IMG/VR virus record: IMGVR_UViG_3300032294_001909
Location: 1-62,170 of that record
DNA: 62,170 bases
Source of the DNA: a virus
Reading direction: 5' to 3' (one strand)
Below are positions 19,523 through 26,758 of this stretch, piece by piece. Numbering within the stretch: the first letter of the stretch is position 1; every line of letters begins with the position of its first letter. A program made the translations under genes and the position numbers. The notes under the pieces are model-generated. The model was not told the origin of the DNA. It did not search any database and was given only the letters and a program-made list of their open reading frames with translations.

Positions 19523-19882
19523 TTACGAACCAAGAGAATGGCGAACAGGTCTACCATTCTCATTTACTGCCACGAAAACCATTTCATCAATATTAACGAT
19601 AACCTTTTGTGTTGTCAAGTCTCTAACTTGAACATCCAACGTTACTGATGTTTTTCCTACTTTTTTTAGAGCTACCCCGATTTCAATAACATCTCCCTGA
19701 AATGCTGGAGCAATGAAGTTGATAGCAGAGATGCTTTTCGTTACAACTCTACGATGCTTCATCTCTATCCCGGCAAAAATTGCCGCTTCTTCGTCGATCC
19801 ACTGTAATACTCTGCCACCAAAAAGAGTGTTGCTGGCGTTTAAATCTGTAGGTTGTACTAACTTTCTTGTAAGAAATCTCAT
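19523..19882 (-). CDS. Hotdog-fold acyl-CoA thioesterase
   Basis: 119 residues, start MRFLTRKLVQPTDLNASN at 19882. The signature LVQPTDLNASNTLFGGRVLQWIDEEAA is that of the YciA/BFIT-type acyl-CoA thioesterases, which hydrolyse acyl-CoA to free acid and CoA. The remainder (NFIAPAFQGDVIEIGVALKKVGKTSVTL) completes the fold. A lipid-metabolism gene in a phage is a likely auxiliary metabolic gene (inference). Longer frame to 19918 overlaps the upstream gene. Confidence 0.88.
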   Translation of the reverse strand: MRFLTRKLVQPTDLNASNTLFGGRVLQWIDEEAAIFAGIEMKHRRVVTKSISAINFIAPAFQGDVIEIGVALKKVGKTSVTLDVQVRDLTTQKVIVNIDEMVFVAVNENGRPVRHSLGS

Positions 19883-19889
19883 ATGTAAC

Positions 19890-20375
19890 TTATTTTTGTT
19901 TGGGTTTTTGTTTTTCAAATCTGGTTAAAAACTTTTCAAATACTAAATCTAGATCCCGATAACCATCTTCCGACAATTTAGATTGTAATATTTGCCCCGT
20001 CAAGCCCCCTAAAATCTTTTCTAAATTAGTAACCAGCCCTTCTTCAAGTCTCTGGGTAACCTTTAACTTTTCTTTGTCATTCTTACACAAGTCTTCGGTC
20101 CATTCTACGATAGGCCAAGCCAAGCAATGACACATCTCATGTATAGCGGTACAAATGACATCATAGTCGTTTAAGTTAACTAAATTCTTGATGTATAATC
20201 GTATTATTGCTTGCTTGTACTCCGGGCGAGCTTCACATGTAGCTAGCTGCTTTGTTCCAGCCTTTCTGGAGTATTTAACTACTATAGTCCAATCGTTCAA
20301 GTTTAACAAAGGCTGAAGAATTTCTATGGTCTTAGAAAATAAGACTTTCTTAGAAATTCTTTTTTTCTCTACCAT
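19890..20375 (-). CDS. HExxH protein
   Basis: 161 residues, start MVEKKRISKKVLFSKT with CGGAGAAG before it. ICTAIHEMCHCLAWPIVEWTED supplies HEMCH and EEGLVTNLEK may supply a further acidic residue. This matches SprT-like or wider zincin layouts only loosely. Third HExxH protein of the window; substrate unknown. Confidence 0.65.
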   Translation of the reverse strand: MVEKKRISKKVLFSKTIEILQPLLNLNDWTIVVKYSRKAGTKQLATCEARPEYKQAIIRLYIKNLVNLNDYDVICTAIHEMCHCLAWPIVEWTEDLCKNDKEKLKVTQRLEEGLVTNLEKILGGLTGQILQSKLSEDGYRDLDLVFEKFLTRFEKQKPKQK

Positions 20376-20395
20376 AGACTTCTCCGCTTAAGTAA

Positions 20396-20469
20396 TGCAT
20401 TCGGTGAGATTCGAACTCACACTGTACAGATCCTAAGTCTGTCGCCTCCTGCCGTTGGGCTACGAATGC
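20396..20469 (-). tRNA. tRNA with Leu anticodon (UAG), class I body
   Basis: 74 nt. Acceptor GCATTCG/CGAATGC, anticodon arm ACAGA-CTTAGGA-TCTGT giving TAG, variable loop only 5 nt (ACAGT), T arm GTGAG-TTCGAAT-CTCAC. Bacterial leucine tRNAs normally have a long variable arm, so charging identity is uncertain. Confidence 0.85.
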
Positions 20470-20472
20470 GTT

Positions 20473-20664
20473 TTATAACGCTTTAATACTATCCAGCGCG
20501 TTTTCTATCTTTTTTTTACCTTCTTCTCTACAATAAGTATACACATCTATAAGAGACGTTTCAAGTTTCCACGCTCTGATAAATAACGTTTTAGCGTTTT
20601 TACGTTCTTTACGTAAGTTTACGTAAAGATATATATTTAAGAGTATTGATAAAAGTAATAACAT
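20473..20664 (-). CDS. Single-pass membrane protein
   Basis: 63 residues: N-terminal transmembrane helix (MLLLLSILLNIYLYVNL) then a basic, helical tail. First ORF of the leftward transcript from the divergent promoter; no SD is visible before its ATG. Confidence 0.55.
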   Translation of the reverse strand: MLLLLSILLNIYLYVNLRKERKNAKTLFIRAWKLETSLIDVYTYCREEGKKKIENALDSIKAL

Positions 20665-20675
20665 ACGTTTATAAC

Positions 20676-20708
20676 GTTTTGGCGTTTTGGCGTTTTGGCG
20701 TTTTTAAC
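20676..20708. repeat. 8-bp tandem repeats in the leftward leader
   Basis: Three perfect GTTTTGGC units plus a degenerate fourth. In the leftward transcript they read CGCCAAAA repeats in the 5' leader of the 20473-20664 gene. Confidence 0.75.
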
Positions 20709-20726
20709 GTTTAGACCGCTTTTACA

Positions 20727-20754
20727 AGTATAGCCTGAAAAAAACGTTTGTCAA
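20727..20754 (-). promoter_or_regulatory. Leftward sigma70 promoter of the divergent pair
   Basis: TTGACA (20754-20749), 16 bp, TATACT (20732-20727), reading into the leftward tRNA/small-gene block. Confidence 0.78.
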
Positions 20755-20759
20755 GCCCC

Positions 20760-20787
20760 TTGACAAAAATAATTTTAAGAGTATACT
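20760..20787 (+). promoter_or_regulatory. Rightward sigma70 promoter of the divergent pair
   Basis: TTGACA (20760-20765), 16 bp, TATACT (20782-20787). Same hexamers and spacer as the leftward promoter; the two -35 boxes form the palindrome TTGTCAAGCCCCTTGACAA. Confidence 0.8.
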
Positions 20788-20815
20788 TATCACAACCCTT
20801 AATTTGGAGTACTAT

Positions 20816-21040
20816 ATGGAACCTCTTAATAAGTATGAAGTATATGTTAAATTTACCGTGCTGGGCGATTCTGAAGAAGATGCTGTCGAATATCTAAGCG
20901 ATGCAATCGACTCATCGGATATTATTTTACAAGATGGTATGATTGGAGTCGAGATCCTAGAAGATACCGTGTCAACCCTTGACGATGAGGATGATGTTGA
21001 GTATACTGTTGAATCGGATGAAGATGATTCCGATGAATAA
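20816..21040 (+). CDS. Small acidic protein
   Basis: 74 residues, start MEPLNKYEVYVKFTVLGD at 20816 (GGAG eight bases before). A ferredoxin-like alpha/beta start is followed by a long Asp/Glu tail (DDEDDVEYTVESDEDDSDE). First gene behind the strong rightward early-type promoter. Function unknown; a DNA mimic or host-takeover role would be speculation. Confidence 0.7.
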   Translation: MEPLNKYEVYVKFTVLGDSEEDAVEYLSDAIDSSDIILQDGMIGVEILEDTVSTLDDEDDVEYTVESDEDDSDE

Positions 21041-21061
21041 CACTAACAGTGGAGAATGGTT

Positions 21062-21331
21062 ATGCTAGTTAATCTAGTTAACAAACTAAAAAGTTTTAGC
21101 TTTGAGGCGTTTTGGGACGCGATTTTTATCTTGGGCGGTACCGCTATGATCATGTATTTTATAGTACAATTTGACACTGAACGCAGTTTATCCGCTCAAA
21201 AGGCAAATACTGCGAGGATGAATGTTATTTGCCCTTCGCTTCTTAGTATTGGTAGATCTTCCAGAGACACGTTAATTGTCATGAAGGCAGAGCCTCTCTG
21301 CAATACTTTTGTGATGGAAAATCTAAAGTAA
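21062..21331 (+). CDS. Small membrane protein
   Basis: 89 residues, start MLVNLVNKLKSFSFEAFW at 21062 (GGAG seven bases before; the ATG two codons upstream is too close). One transmembrane helix near residues 20-38. Not recognised. Confidence 0.68.
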   Translation: MLVNLVNKLKSFSFEAFWDAIFILGGTAMIMYFIVQFDTERSLSAQKANTARMNVICPSLLSIGRSSRDTLIVMKAEPLCNTFVMENLK

Positions 21332-21333
21332 GA

Positions 21334-21341
21334 TATTTATA
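21334..21341 (+). promoter_or_regulatory. TATTTATA box 2
   Basis: TATTTATA 57 nt before the start codon at 21399. Confidence 0.35.
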
Positions 21342-21398
21342 GTTGTACCTAAAGTGGTACCAATAAAGGTTTTATCTTAACTTTTATTGGAGAAAACT

Positions 21399-21764
21399 AT
21401 GGTGGTATTCGCGGCAAACCCTCTTGTTTCTGAAATAGGTTCCGCTGTTTATGGAGCTATTGGAGCATTGTTGGTTGCGGCTGCGATCAAGATGATCCAA
21501 AAATTTCTAGATAGAGACAAAGAAAAGTTTAAAGAAAACTTTCTTCTTAGAAAAGAATTACGGGAAGAACTTGCAGAAGTTAAAAAAGAATTATATGCAT
21601 TACAGGAAGAAATCGACGAGTGGAAGCAGAAATACTACGCTCAAGTAGAGCTAACTAATAGTTTGAAACTTGATGTGCTAAAGCTTACGGAAGAACTTGA
21701 AGAGTACAAAAAAAATACCGGTAATTACACAACGTTACCGGACATAGCTCCTAGAGCAGATTAA
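21399..21764 (+). CDS. Membrane-anchored coiled-coil protein
   Basis: 121 residues, start MVVFAANPLVSEIGSAV at 21399 with TTGGAGAAAAC before it. Transmembrane helix at about 10-34, then an almost uninterrupted Glu/Lys/Leu coiled coil (residues 40-108). Structurally similar to its neighbour at 21786. Confidence 0.7.
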   Translation: MVVFAANPLVSEIGSAVYGAIGALLVAAAIKMIQKFLDRDKEKFKENFLLRKELREELAEVKKELYALQEEIDEWKQKYYAQVELTNSLKLDVLKLTEELEEYKKNTGNYTTLPDIAPRAD

Positions 21765-21785
21765 TAATATTTAATAAGAGGTTAT

Positions 21786-22247
21786 ATGGACATTTTTCAA
21801 GTATTTGTGGTTATCATCGGCGTGGTTAGTGTAATAAATTTGTTTGTATTATTGCTATTAGTATTTAAGCTTCTGCCAGAAATGGCATCGGCTAAATTCG
21901 CAATAATGACGCAAGTAAGTAACGCTAACCTGTTAACGGCTGGGAAGCTGAATACGATTGAAGTGTTGTTGGTAAAGTTGAGCAATAGCTTTAATGAATT
22001 TGTGAACATGACCGGAAGCGTGGTAGATAAAATGGATGATATGTTTAAATTTCCACCGGCCATGCAAATGTTTAGAACTATGGATGGAAAATTTACGGCG
22101 CGATCATTAGACGAGTTAGTTGATAAGATTAAAAAGGCAAATAAAGAAAGTGATTATTTGTCTGAAGAAGAGCTTAAGAAACTGAAAGAAATGTTTGAGC
22201 AGTCCGAAGATTCGGACGACGATGGTGACGACGACGACGAGGAATAA
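21786..22247 (+). CDS. Membrane protein with acidic C-terminus
   Basis: 153 residues, RBS AGAGGTTAT, one N-terminal transmembrane helix (residues 5-29), a helical middle and an Asp/Glu-rich end. Stop overlaps the next start by one base, so translation is coupled. Function unknown. Confidence 0.7.
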   Translation: MDIFQVFVVIIGVVSVINLFVLLLLVFKLLPEMASAKFAIMTQVSNANLLTAGKLNTIEVLLVKLSNSFNEFVNMTGSVVDKMDDMFKFPPAMQMFRTMDGKFTARSLDELVDKIKKANKESDYLSEEELKKLKEMFEQSEDSDDDGDDDDEE

Positions 22248-22606
22248 TGATTTTTGACAATATGAGAGATGGTTGGAGAAACGCATTTCAGCCCAAATTT
22301 GATATCTTATATAAATATTTTCCAGACATAACTGTAGAAAGCTCAGTAAAATATAGAGGAATGTTACGAGTCAAACTTAAAGCACTTGACAGCGATGTGC
22401 AGTTCATATTAGATTCAGTGACGTACTTGATAGAGCGTCAGTCAGCAAAAACATGCGAAGTATGTGGTACACATACGGCAATTAGAATTTTGCATGATTA
22501 CCGGTTGCCTGAAGTAATGTGCCTATGTTGGAAATGTTATGCCTTTGAAATAAGTTCATTGGACGATCATAACAGATTGAACAAAATAGAAAGAGAGAGT
22601 GCATGA
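22247..22606 (+). CDS. Zinc-binding hypothetical protein
   Basis: 119 residues. CEVCGTH near residue 71 and CLCWKC near residue 95 make a four-Cys zinc site. N-terminal part is alpha/beta. Overlaps both neighbours by 1 and 4 bp, indicating coupled translation in an early-type operon. Confidence 0.7.
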   Translation: MIFDNMRDGWRNAFQPKFDILYKYFPDITVESSVKYRGMLRVKLKALDSDVQFILDSVTYLIERQSAKTCEVCGTHTAIRILHDYRLPEVMCLCWKCYAFEISSLDDHNRLNKIERESA

Positions 22607-22860
22607 TGTTTTGGACCGAAGAAGATATTCAACCAGTTGTAGATGCGGCAGTTAAGATGTTTGGCTCACAGGGGATGTATTATTATTACCCAAGCAACGT
22701 TTGTATGCTTACCGTCTCCTCCCCAAAATTTGGAAAAATTTGGCACGGAGAAGTAGAAAAGACCCAACAGCAAGCTACTGACATGGTAAAAGCCTTGTCA
22801 CAAGCAACTAATGAGCCTCTACTGTGTGAAGTATCAGAAATAATTCGAACTGCCTCTTGA
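22603..22860 (+). CDS. Hypothetical protein
   Basis: 85 residues, start overlapping the previous stop (ATGATG). Contains VDAAVKMFGSQGMYYYYPSN and IWHGEVEKTQQQATD. Small alpha/beta protein; not recognised. The promoter of the next unit overlaps its final codons. Confidence 0.65.
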   Translation: MMFWTEEDIQPVVDAAVKMFGSQGMYYYYPSNVCMLTVSSPKFGKIWHGEVEKTQQQATDMVKALSQATNEPLLCEVSEIIRTAS

Positions 22861-22885
22861 CAAATAAAGTCAACCCTGTTACATT
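22857..22885 (+). promoter_or_regulatory. sigma70 promoter
   Basis: TTGACA (22857-22862), 17 bp, TACATT (22880-22885); transcript would begin near 22892, at the first base of a predicted pseudoknot. Confidence 0.62.
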
Positions 22886-22891
22886 ATATAG

Positions 22892-22936
22892 GTCGCGGAT
22901 GAGTAAGGCATGTGCGACTAATATCTAATTCCTTAC
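22892..22936 (+). promoter_or_regulatory. Predicted H-type pseudoknot in a 5' leader
   Basis: Stem 1 GTCGC (22892-22896)/GCGAC (22914-22918); GTAAGG in its loop (22903-22908) pairs with CCTTAC (22931-22936). Located in the 5' leader of the 22962 gene. No known riboswitch recognised. Confidence 0.45.
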
Positions 22937-22961
22937 AAAACCATTTAAATAAAGAGGTTAT

Positions 22962-23249
22962 ATGTCAAGTACCAATCGTAGAACCAACGTTGATGGAGCA
23001 GAATTTTCACGTTTAGTTAGCGGAATGCGTTCTTATTTGAACCGACTCGCTCGCGGTCGGACTTCAGGAACCGTATCAGCAGATGACGCTCATACCTTCC
23101 TTGATCGCAATGGTGTGAGTGAGTCCCCTCGGGTGCGGCTGCGCTTTATCAATAGCGTACTTCGTACTCCACAATATTCATACGCTGGTGTGACGACTTC
23201 AACTCGTCCAGTAGCAAAGGGCCGCACGATCAATCTCTGGACTCGTTAA
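22962..23249 (+). CDS. Small basic protein
   Basis: 95 residues, RBS AGAGGTTAT. Arg-rich: RLVSGMRSYLNRLARGRTSG, then DAHTFLDRNGVSESPRVRLRF. Its base composition is higher in G+C than its neighbours. A winged-helix-like DNA-binding role is a guess. It has its own promoter and structured leader, so it is probably made in quantity. Confidence 0.7.
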   Translation: MSSTNRRTNVDGAEFSRLVSGMRSYLNRLARGRTSGTVSADDAHTFLDRNGVSESPRVRLRFINSVLRTPQYSYAGVTTSTRPVAKGRTINLWTR

Positions 23250-23305
23250 TCCAGACAAAACTCTCCAAGTAATTTAAGTTTTACAAAAAACTTGATATAC
23301 TTATC

Positions 23306-23340
23306 AAAATAGAAACGGGATTATCTCTCGTTTCTATTTT
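23306..23340 (+). terminator. Hairpin terminator candidate
   Basis: Twelve-base stem AAAATAGAAACG/CGTTTCTATTTT with an 11-nt loop between the 22962 and 23361 genes. Confidence 0.6.
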
Positions 23341-23360
23341 GACTTTATACCGAGAATTGA

Positions 23361-23828
23361 ATGAATGCAATTGAAGAAGAAATTAAAGACATCCGTTACA
23401 TATTATCGGTGTCTATACCAGAAGAATTAAACGCTGCATTAGAATTTGGAGATGCGGACGACAATTCAGAGTTATCTGAAATCTTGAGTAGACAATATTA
23501 TCTTAGCGTTAGGTTAAATCAACTTATCAATCGACTCGAAGAAGCGGAAGTCGTAGATTGCTCTAAATTACCAACTGATAGAGTGCATCTTGGATCTAGA
23601 GTAACTGTACAAAACGCAACCACGGGTGAAATACTAAAATTTTTCATAACAAAAACCGTAGAATCATTTGATGATGTTCCGTATCAAGAATACCTAGTAG
23701 TTACTGCGAAGTCGCCTATTGGAAAGGCGATACTAAATAAAAAGACATCCGATCAGGTACATGTTAAACTACCCTCTGCATCAGTAACGTTTATTATACT
23801 AGATTTTTTGACCGTACACGACACTTGA
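23361..23828 (+). CDS. GreA/GreB-like transcription factor
   Basis: 155 residues. An N-terminal helical hairpin (about 1-70) precedes a C-terminal domain with the GreA pattern VHLGSRVTVQNATTGEILKFFI, then AKSPIGKAILNKKTSDQVHVKLP. Gre factors insert their coiled coil into the RNA polymerase secondary channel and stimulate transcript cleavage (established). The tip residues here (FGDADDNSE) retain acidic character. A phage copy could retune host polymerase (inference). Confidence 0.8.
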   Translation: MNAIEEEIKDIRYILSVSIPEELNAALEFGDADDNSELSEILSRQYYLSVRLNQLINRLEEAEVVDCSKLPTDRVHLGSRVTVQNATTGEILKFFITKTVESFDDVPYQEYLVVTAKSPIGKAILNKKTSDQVHVKLPSASVTFIILDFLTVHDT

Positions 23829-23853
23829 CTTTTCAAATCCTAATACTTATATT
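23825..23853 (+). promoter_or_regulatory. sigma70 promoter
   Basis: TTGACT (23825-23830), 17 bp, TATATT (23848-23853), upstream of 23877 and the tmRNA. Confidence 0.65.
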
Positions 23854-23876
23854 AAAGAAACTGTACAGGGGGATTG

Positions 23877-24104
23877 ATGCAACGAATACATAACCAATCA
23901 TCTGATAAGCAACATTTGATAGTTGATCTTGGTCCATTTACCACGCTACTACTGTGTGAAATAATTTTAATACTATTGAAGTTGACACATCATATTAATT
24001 TTCCTTGGACGTTGGTACTTTCGCCAATATTATTGGTTATACTAGGATCTATTTTGATAATTTTACGTGCGTTGTTTAACCTATTACGCAAAACTTTTTT
24101 TTAG
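23877..24104 (+). CDS. Small membrane protein
   Basis: 75 residues with two hydrophobic segments (about 20-37 and 45-63) and a basic end (LRKTFF). GGGGG lies before the ATG. Not recognised. Confidence 0.62.
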   Translation: MQRIHNQSSDKQHLIVDLGPFTTLLLCEIILILLKLTHHINFPWTLVLSPILLVILGSILIILRALFNLLRKTFF

Positions 24105-24113
24105 GAGAATTTT

Positions 24114-24302
24114 ATGGAAACTGCGTTAATTGTATTAGTATTAGGAGCATTTGTTTTCTTGTTTTATAAGTCACACACTCGCAAGAACACACAAACCCCT
24201 ACTACATTTAATGGTGGCGGTGGCGGTGGTGATACTGGCGAAGGTGATCGTACTAGACCAGATGGAGTTGGTGAAACACAACGCCCTTCCAATCAAGCAT
24301 AA
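24114..24302 (+). CDS. Short membrane-anchored Gly-rich protein
   Basis: 62 residues: transmembrane helix METALIVLVLGAFVFLFY, then a polar tail with six consecutive Gly. RBS AGGAGAATTTT. Ends 9 bp before the tmRNA. Confidence 0.65.
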   Translation: METALIVLVLGAFVFLFYKSHTRKNTQTPTTFNGGGGGGDTGEGDRTRPDGVGETQRPSNQA

Positions 24303-24311
24303 GTAACACAC

Positions 24312-24650
24312 GGGCACGACCGGCTTCGACGGGGTGTGGATGATTAAGCTTTGTGTCTCGTTTGGTAAGACGAGTAAAACAGACCAAAAAATCTAACTGG
24401 CAACTATAATCTAGCCCTCGCTGCTTAATTGCGGCCTGACGAAGTAATCTGACCCACGTAGGGTTACTTTGTTCAATTACGTGGTATAGTCTTAGCACAC
24501 GGGACGTAACTAAGATGATACACAACGCTTCCCTTTGACCGCCTTGTGTTTGTTTGTTGTCAATAGGCGCCAAGAATATACAACAAACTACACACATAAA
24601 TCCTTAATAGGAAGCAATCTCGGACAGGGGTTCGATTCCCCTCGTGTCCA
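24312..24650 (+). ncRNA. ssrA: tmRNA (ssrA)
   Basis: 339 nt. Acceptor stem GGGCACG (24312-24318) pairs with CGTGTCC (24643-24649). The 5' end has the conserved GACCGGCTTCGACGGGG and the 3' end the T arm AGGGG-TTCGATT-CCCCT; CCA is not encoded. The tag frame at 24399-24428 reads GNYNLALAA followed by TAA, with the canonical ALAA proteolysis signal; resume codon GGC is inferred. It rescues stalled ribosomes and tags the product. A phage-borne tmRNA in one-piece form is uncommon. Confidence 0.93.
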
Positions 24651-24694
24651 CTTAACATGGTTGACGTTTTATAACTAATTACATGGAGAGCGGT

Positions 24695-24949
24695 ATGTAT
24701 AATTTTATAATGCGTCATATAAAAAGATTATTGTACAATCCAGCAAAATATGATTTGTATTATAACATAATTATTAAAGAATTGCACAAGCCTATTACAC
24801 TGTCTCAGTTGTATTATACTAGCGGATTAATCAATGATCTAGATAAACAAATAAAAAAAGATGGATACGAAAACGAGCTAAAATATAAAATTCAAGAACT
24901 TGACAAATTATGGTTAGTTCGGCTAAAACTATGGAAGCGTAGGAATTAA
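24695..24949 (+). CDS. Hypothetical helical protein
   Basis: 84 residues, start MYNFIMRHIKRLLYNPAK at 24695 with GGAGAGCGGT before it (the upstream ATG lacks an RBS). Rich in Lys, Tyr, Ile and Leu; helical. Begins 44 bp after the tmRNA. Not recognised. Confidence 0.66.
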   Translation: MYNFIMRHIKRLLYNPAKYDLYYNIIIKELHKPITLSQLYYTSGLINDLDKQIKKDGYENELKYKIQELDKLWLVRLKLWKRRN

Positions 24950-24950
24950 T

Positions 24951-25271
24951 ATGAAAAGAAAAAAAAGTAAAGTTACCGGAACTTCCGTATTAAGTATAAA
25001 AATAGGCAGACAATACATACCTTGTTCAGAGTGTGGTATGGATGAACTTGAAGTTCCAACTGACGTTTCTAAAGTTATTTGTTCTCGGTGTGTACAAAAA
25101 ATGTCTGCGCCACCGGAAAAAGCACCAGAAAAGTCGGACAAGCCAAAAGGATGGCATTTAAAAATATATTTTGAGCATAACGGAAACGTTTATTCTCGGG
25201 GCAAACTAATAACAGATTCCGCTGAAATTAAAAAATTAAAAGTACAACGTTTAGAGGAAACTAAATGCTAG
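24951..25271 (+). CDS. Zinc-ribbon protein
   Basis: 106 residues. CSECGMDEL...VICSRC (residues 25-47) is a zinc ribbon; the tail KPKGWHLKIYFEHNGNVYSRGKL is a beta hairpin pattern I have seen in small phage proteins. Possibly nucleic-acid binding. Overlaps the next gene by 7 bp. Confidence 0.7.
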   Translation: MKRKKSKVTGTSVLSIKIGRQYIPCSECGMDELEVPTDVSKVICSRCVQKMSAPPEKAPEKSDKPKGWHLKIYFEHNGNVYSRGKLITDSAEIKKLKVQRLEETKC

Positions 25272-25567
25272 TATTACCGATCAAAAGTAAAGTGGTTTGG
25301 AAACGATTTATGGAAGAAAACAGACCATTGATATACAAGTTTGTTCTTAAAGAAATTAAGAAGAACTTAACCTCTTCAGCGGAAAAGATTGATTTATTTA
25401 AGTGTGAAGATGGTTCTAGGTATACTTGGATACAAAAAAAAGAAATTCCGGTTGTTTTGAATGAAGCGGTTAACGTTTTTATAAAAACAGAAGAATATGA
25501 GTACGCCAAAAAAGCAGACGATTTATTAAAACAATATTATATACACAAGCTACTTAGCGAAATTTGA
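25265..25567 (+). CDS. Hypothetical protein
   Basis: 100 residues, overlaps the zinc-ribbon gene. Helical, Lys/Glu-rich (VLKEIKKNLTSSAEKIDLF). Not recognised. Confidence 0.65.
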   Translation: MLVLPIKSKVVWKRFMEENRPLIYKFVLKEIKKNLTSSAEKIDLFKCEDGSRYTWIQKKEIPVVLNEAVNVFIKTEEYEYAKKADDLLKQYYIHKLLSEI

Positions 25568-25585
25568 GAATATGAGGTTTGACAT

Positions 25586-26104
25586 ATGGGATTTGAAACA
25601 ACTAGATGCGTTGTTCTAAATTCTACATACGAGCCAATATCTATCATAACATCTAAACGAGCATTACTTCTGATACTTGAAGGTAAGGCAGTTGTGGTAG
25701 AAGAGCATCCGTATCTAGAAATTAGATCTCCTAGCGTAACATTTAAAGTGCCCGTTATGGTTGCATTAAAAGTGTTCGTTAAGGCTAGAAAGATTTTTAG
25801 AACAAAGGCTGCTCTTACGCAAAAAAATCTGTTTATCAGAGACAATTATACGTGTCAATACTGTGATCGTCATAGATCTGAGCTTAGAAGTTTTGAGTTT
25901 TTGACTCGCGATCACATCATCCCTGAATCAAAGGGTGGAAAAAATACGTGGGAAAACTTGGTTACTGCTTGTTCAACGTGTAATAATAAAAAGGCAGATC
26001 ATTTCTTGGCAGATGTAACTATGAAATTGATAAAAGAACCAACTATTCCCACTTTATTTGAACTTTGGATGAAGCACAATAGCAAAAAATTACCAAATTT
26101 TTAA
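25586..26104 (+). CDS. HNH endonuclease
   Basis: 172 residues. The C-terminal half carries the HNH core CQYCDRH, LTRDHIIPESKGGKNTWENLVTAC and CNNKKADH with both zinc CxxC pairs. The N-terminal half (VVLNSTYEPISIITSKRALLLILEGKAVVVE) matches a common bacterial HNH family. It nicks or cuts DNA; free-standing, without an intron in view. Confidence 0.9.
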   Translation: MGFETTRCVVLNSTYEPISIITSKRALLLILEGKAVVVEEHPYLEIRSPSVTFKVPVMVALKVFVKARKIFRTKAALTQKNLFIRDNYTCQYCDRHRSELRSFEFLTRDHIIPESKGGKNTWENLVTACSTCNNKKADHFLADVTMKLIKEPTIPTLFELWMKHNSKKLPNF

Positions 26105-26114
26105 AGAGGTTATT

Positions 26115-26750
26115 ATGTTTACATTAGACGAAAAGGCAGTTGCGACTGAAACCACCGAGGCATACAATAAGTTTCTAGCATATATTGCTTCCGATAGTAG
26201 GGCGGATGCTCTTAATGTCATGTATACCAAGCTACATGATCAGTTGATAACCGCACCTGCCTCCAGCAGAACGTATTTTCATAATTGTTTCCCCGGCGGA
26301 TACATTGATCATATTGTTCGTGTCGCTGAACTTGCTTTGAAGCTGGCAGCCACGTTTAAATCTGGTGGTGCTAACATTACGTTTACGAAAGAAGAATTGA
26401 TTTTCTCTGCACTTCATCACGACCTTGGAAAACTTGGGGACGGAACTGATCCATATTACCTAGACCAAGATTCGGAGTGGCACCGTAAGCGTGGCGAGCT
26501 TTACAAGATAAACGAAAATATTCAATATTTTAAGGTACCGGAACGTGGATTGCTACTGCTTCAACAGCACGGGATTACGGTCACCGAACAAGAGTGGCTT
26601 TCCATAAAGCTGTCCGATGGCTTATATTGCGAAGGAAATTCTTCATATCTTAAGAACAATGGTATGAAAACGGATCTTCCTTACATAATTCATTGGGCCG
26701 ATAACATGGCAACGAGAATAGAAAAACATAAGAATTCTATTACTTTTTAA
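26115..26750 (+). CDS. HD-domain phosphohydrolase
   Basis: 211 residues. Metal motif: FPGGYIDHIVRVAELAL, then LHHDLGKLGDG (HD pair), and IIHWADNMATR near the C-terminus. HD enzymes cleave phosphoester bonds of nucleotides or (p)ppGpp; substrate not evident. RBS AGAGGTTATT. Confidence 0.87.
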   Translation: MFTLDEKAVATETTEAYNKFLAYIASDSRADALNVMYTKLHDQLITAPASSRTYFHNCFPGGYIDHIVRVAELALKLAATFKSGGANITFTKEELIFSALHHDLGKLGDGTDPYYLDQDSEWHRKRGELYKINENIQYFKVPERGLLLLQQHGITVTEQEWLSIKLSDGLYCEGNSSYLKNNGMKTDLPYIIHWADNMATRIEKHKNSITF

Positions 26751-26758
26751 TATTTATA
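26751..26758 (+). promoter_or_regulatory. TATTTATA box 3
   Basis: TATTTATA 80 nt before the hsp20 start. The leader between is long and contains GGGA/TCCC-type pairing segments. Confidence 0.4.
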
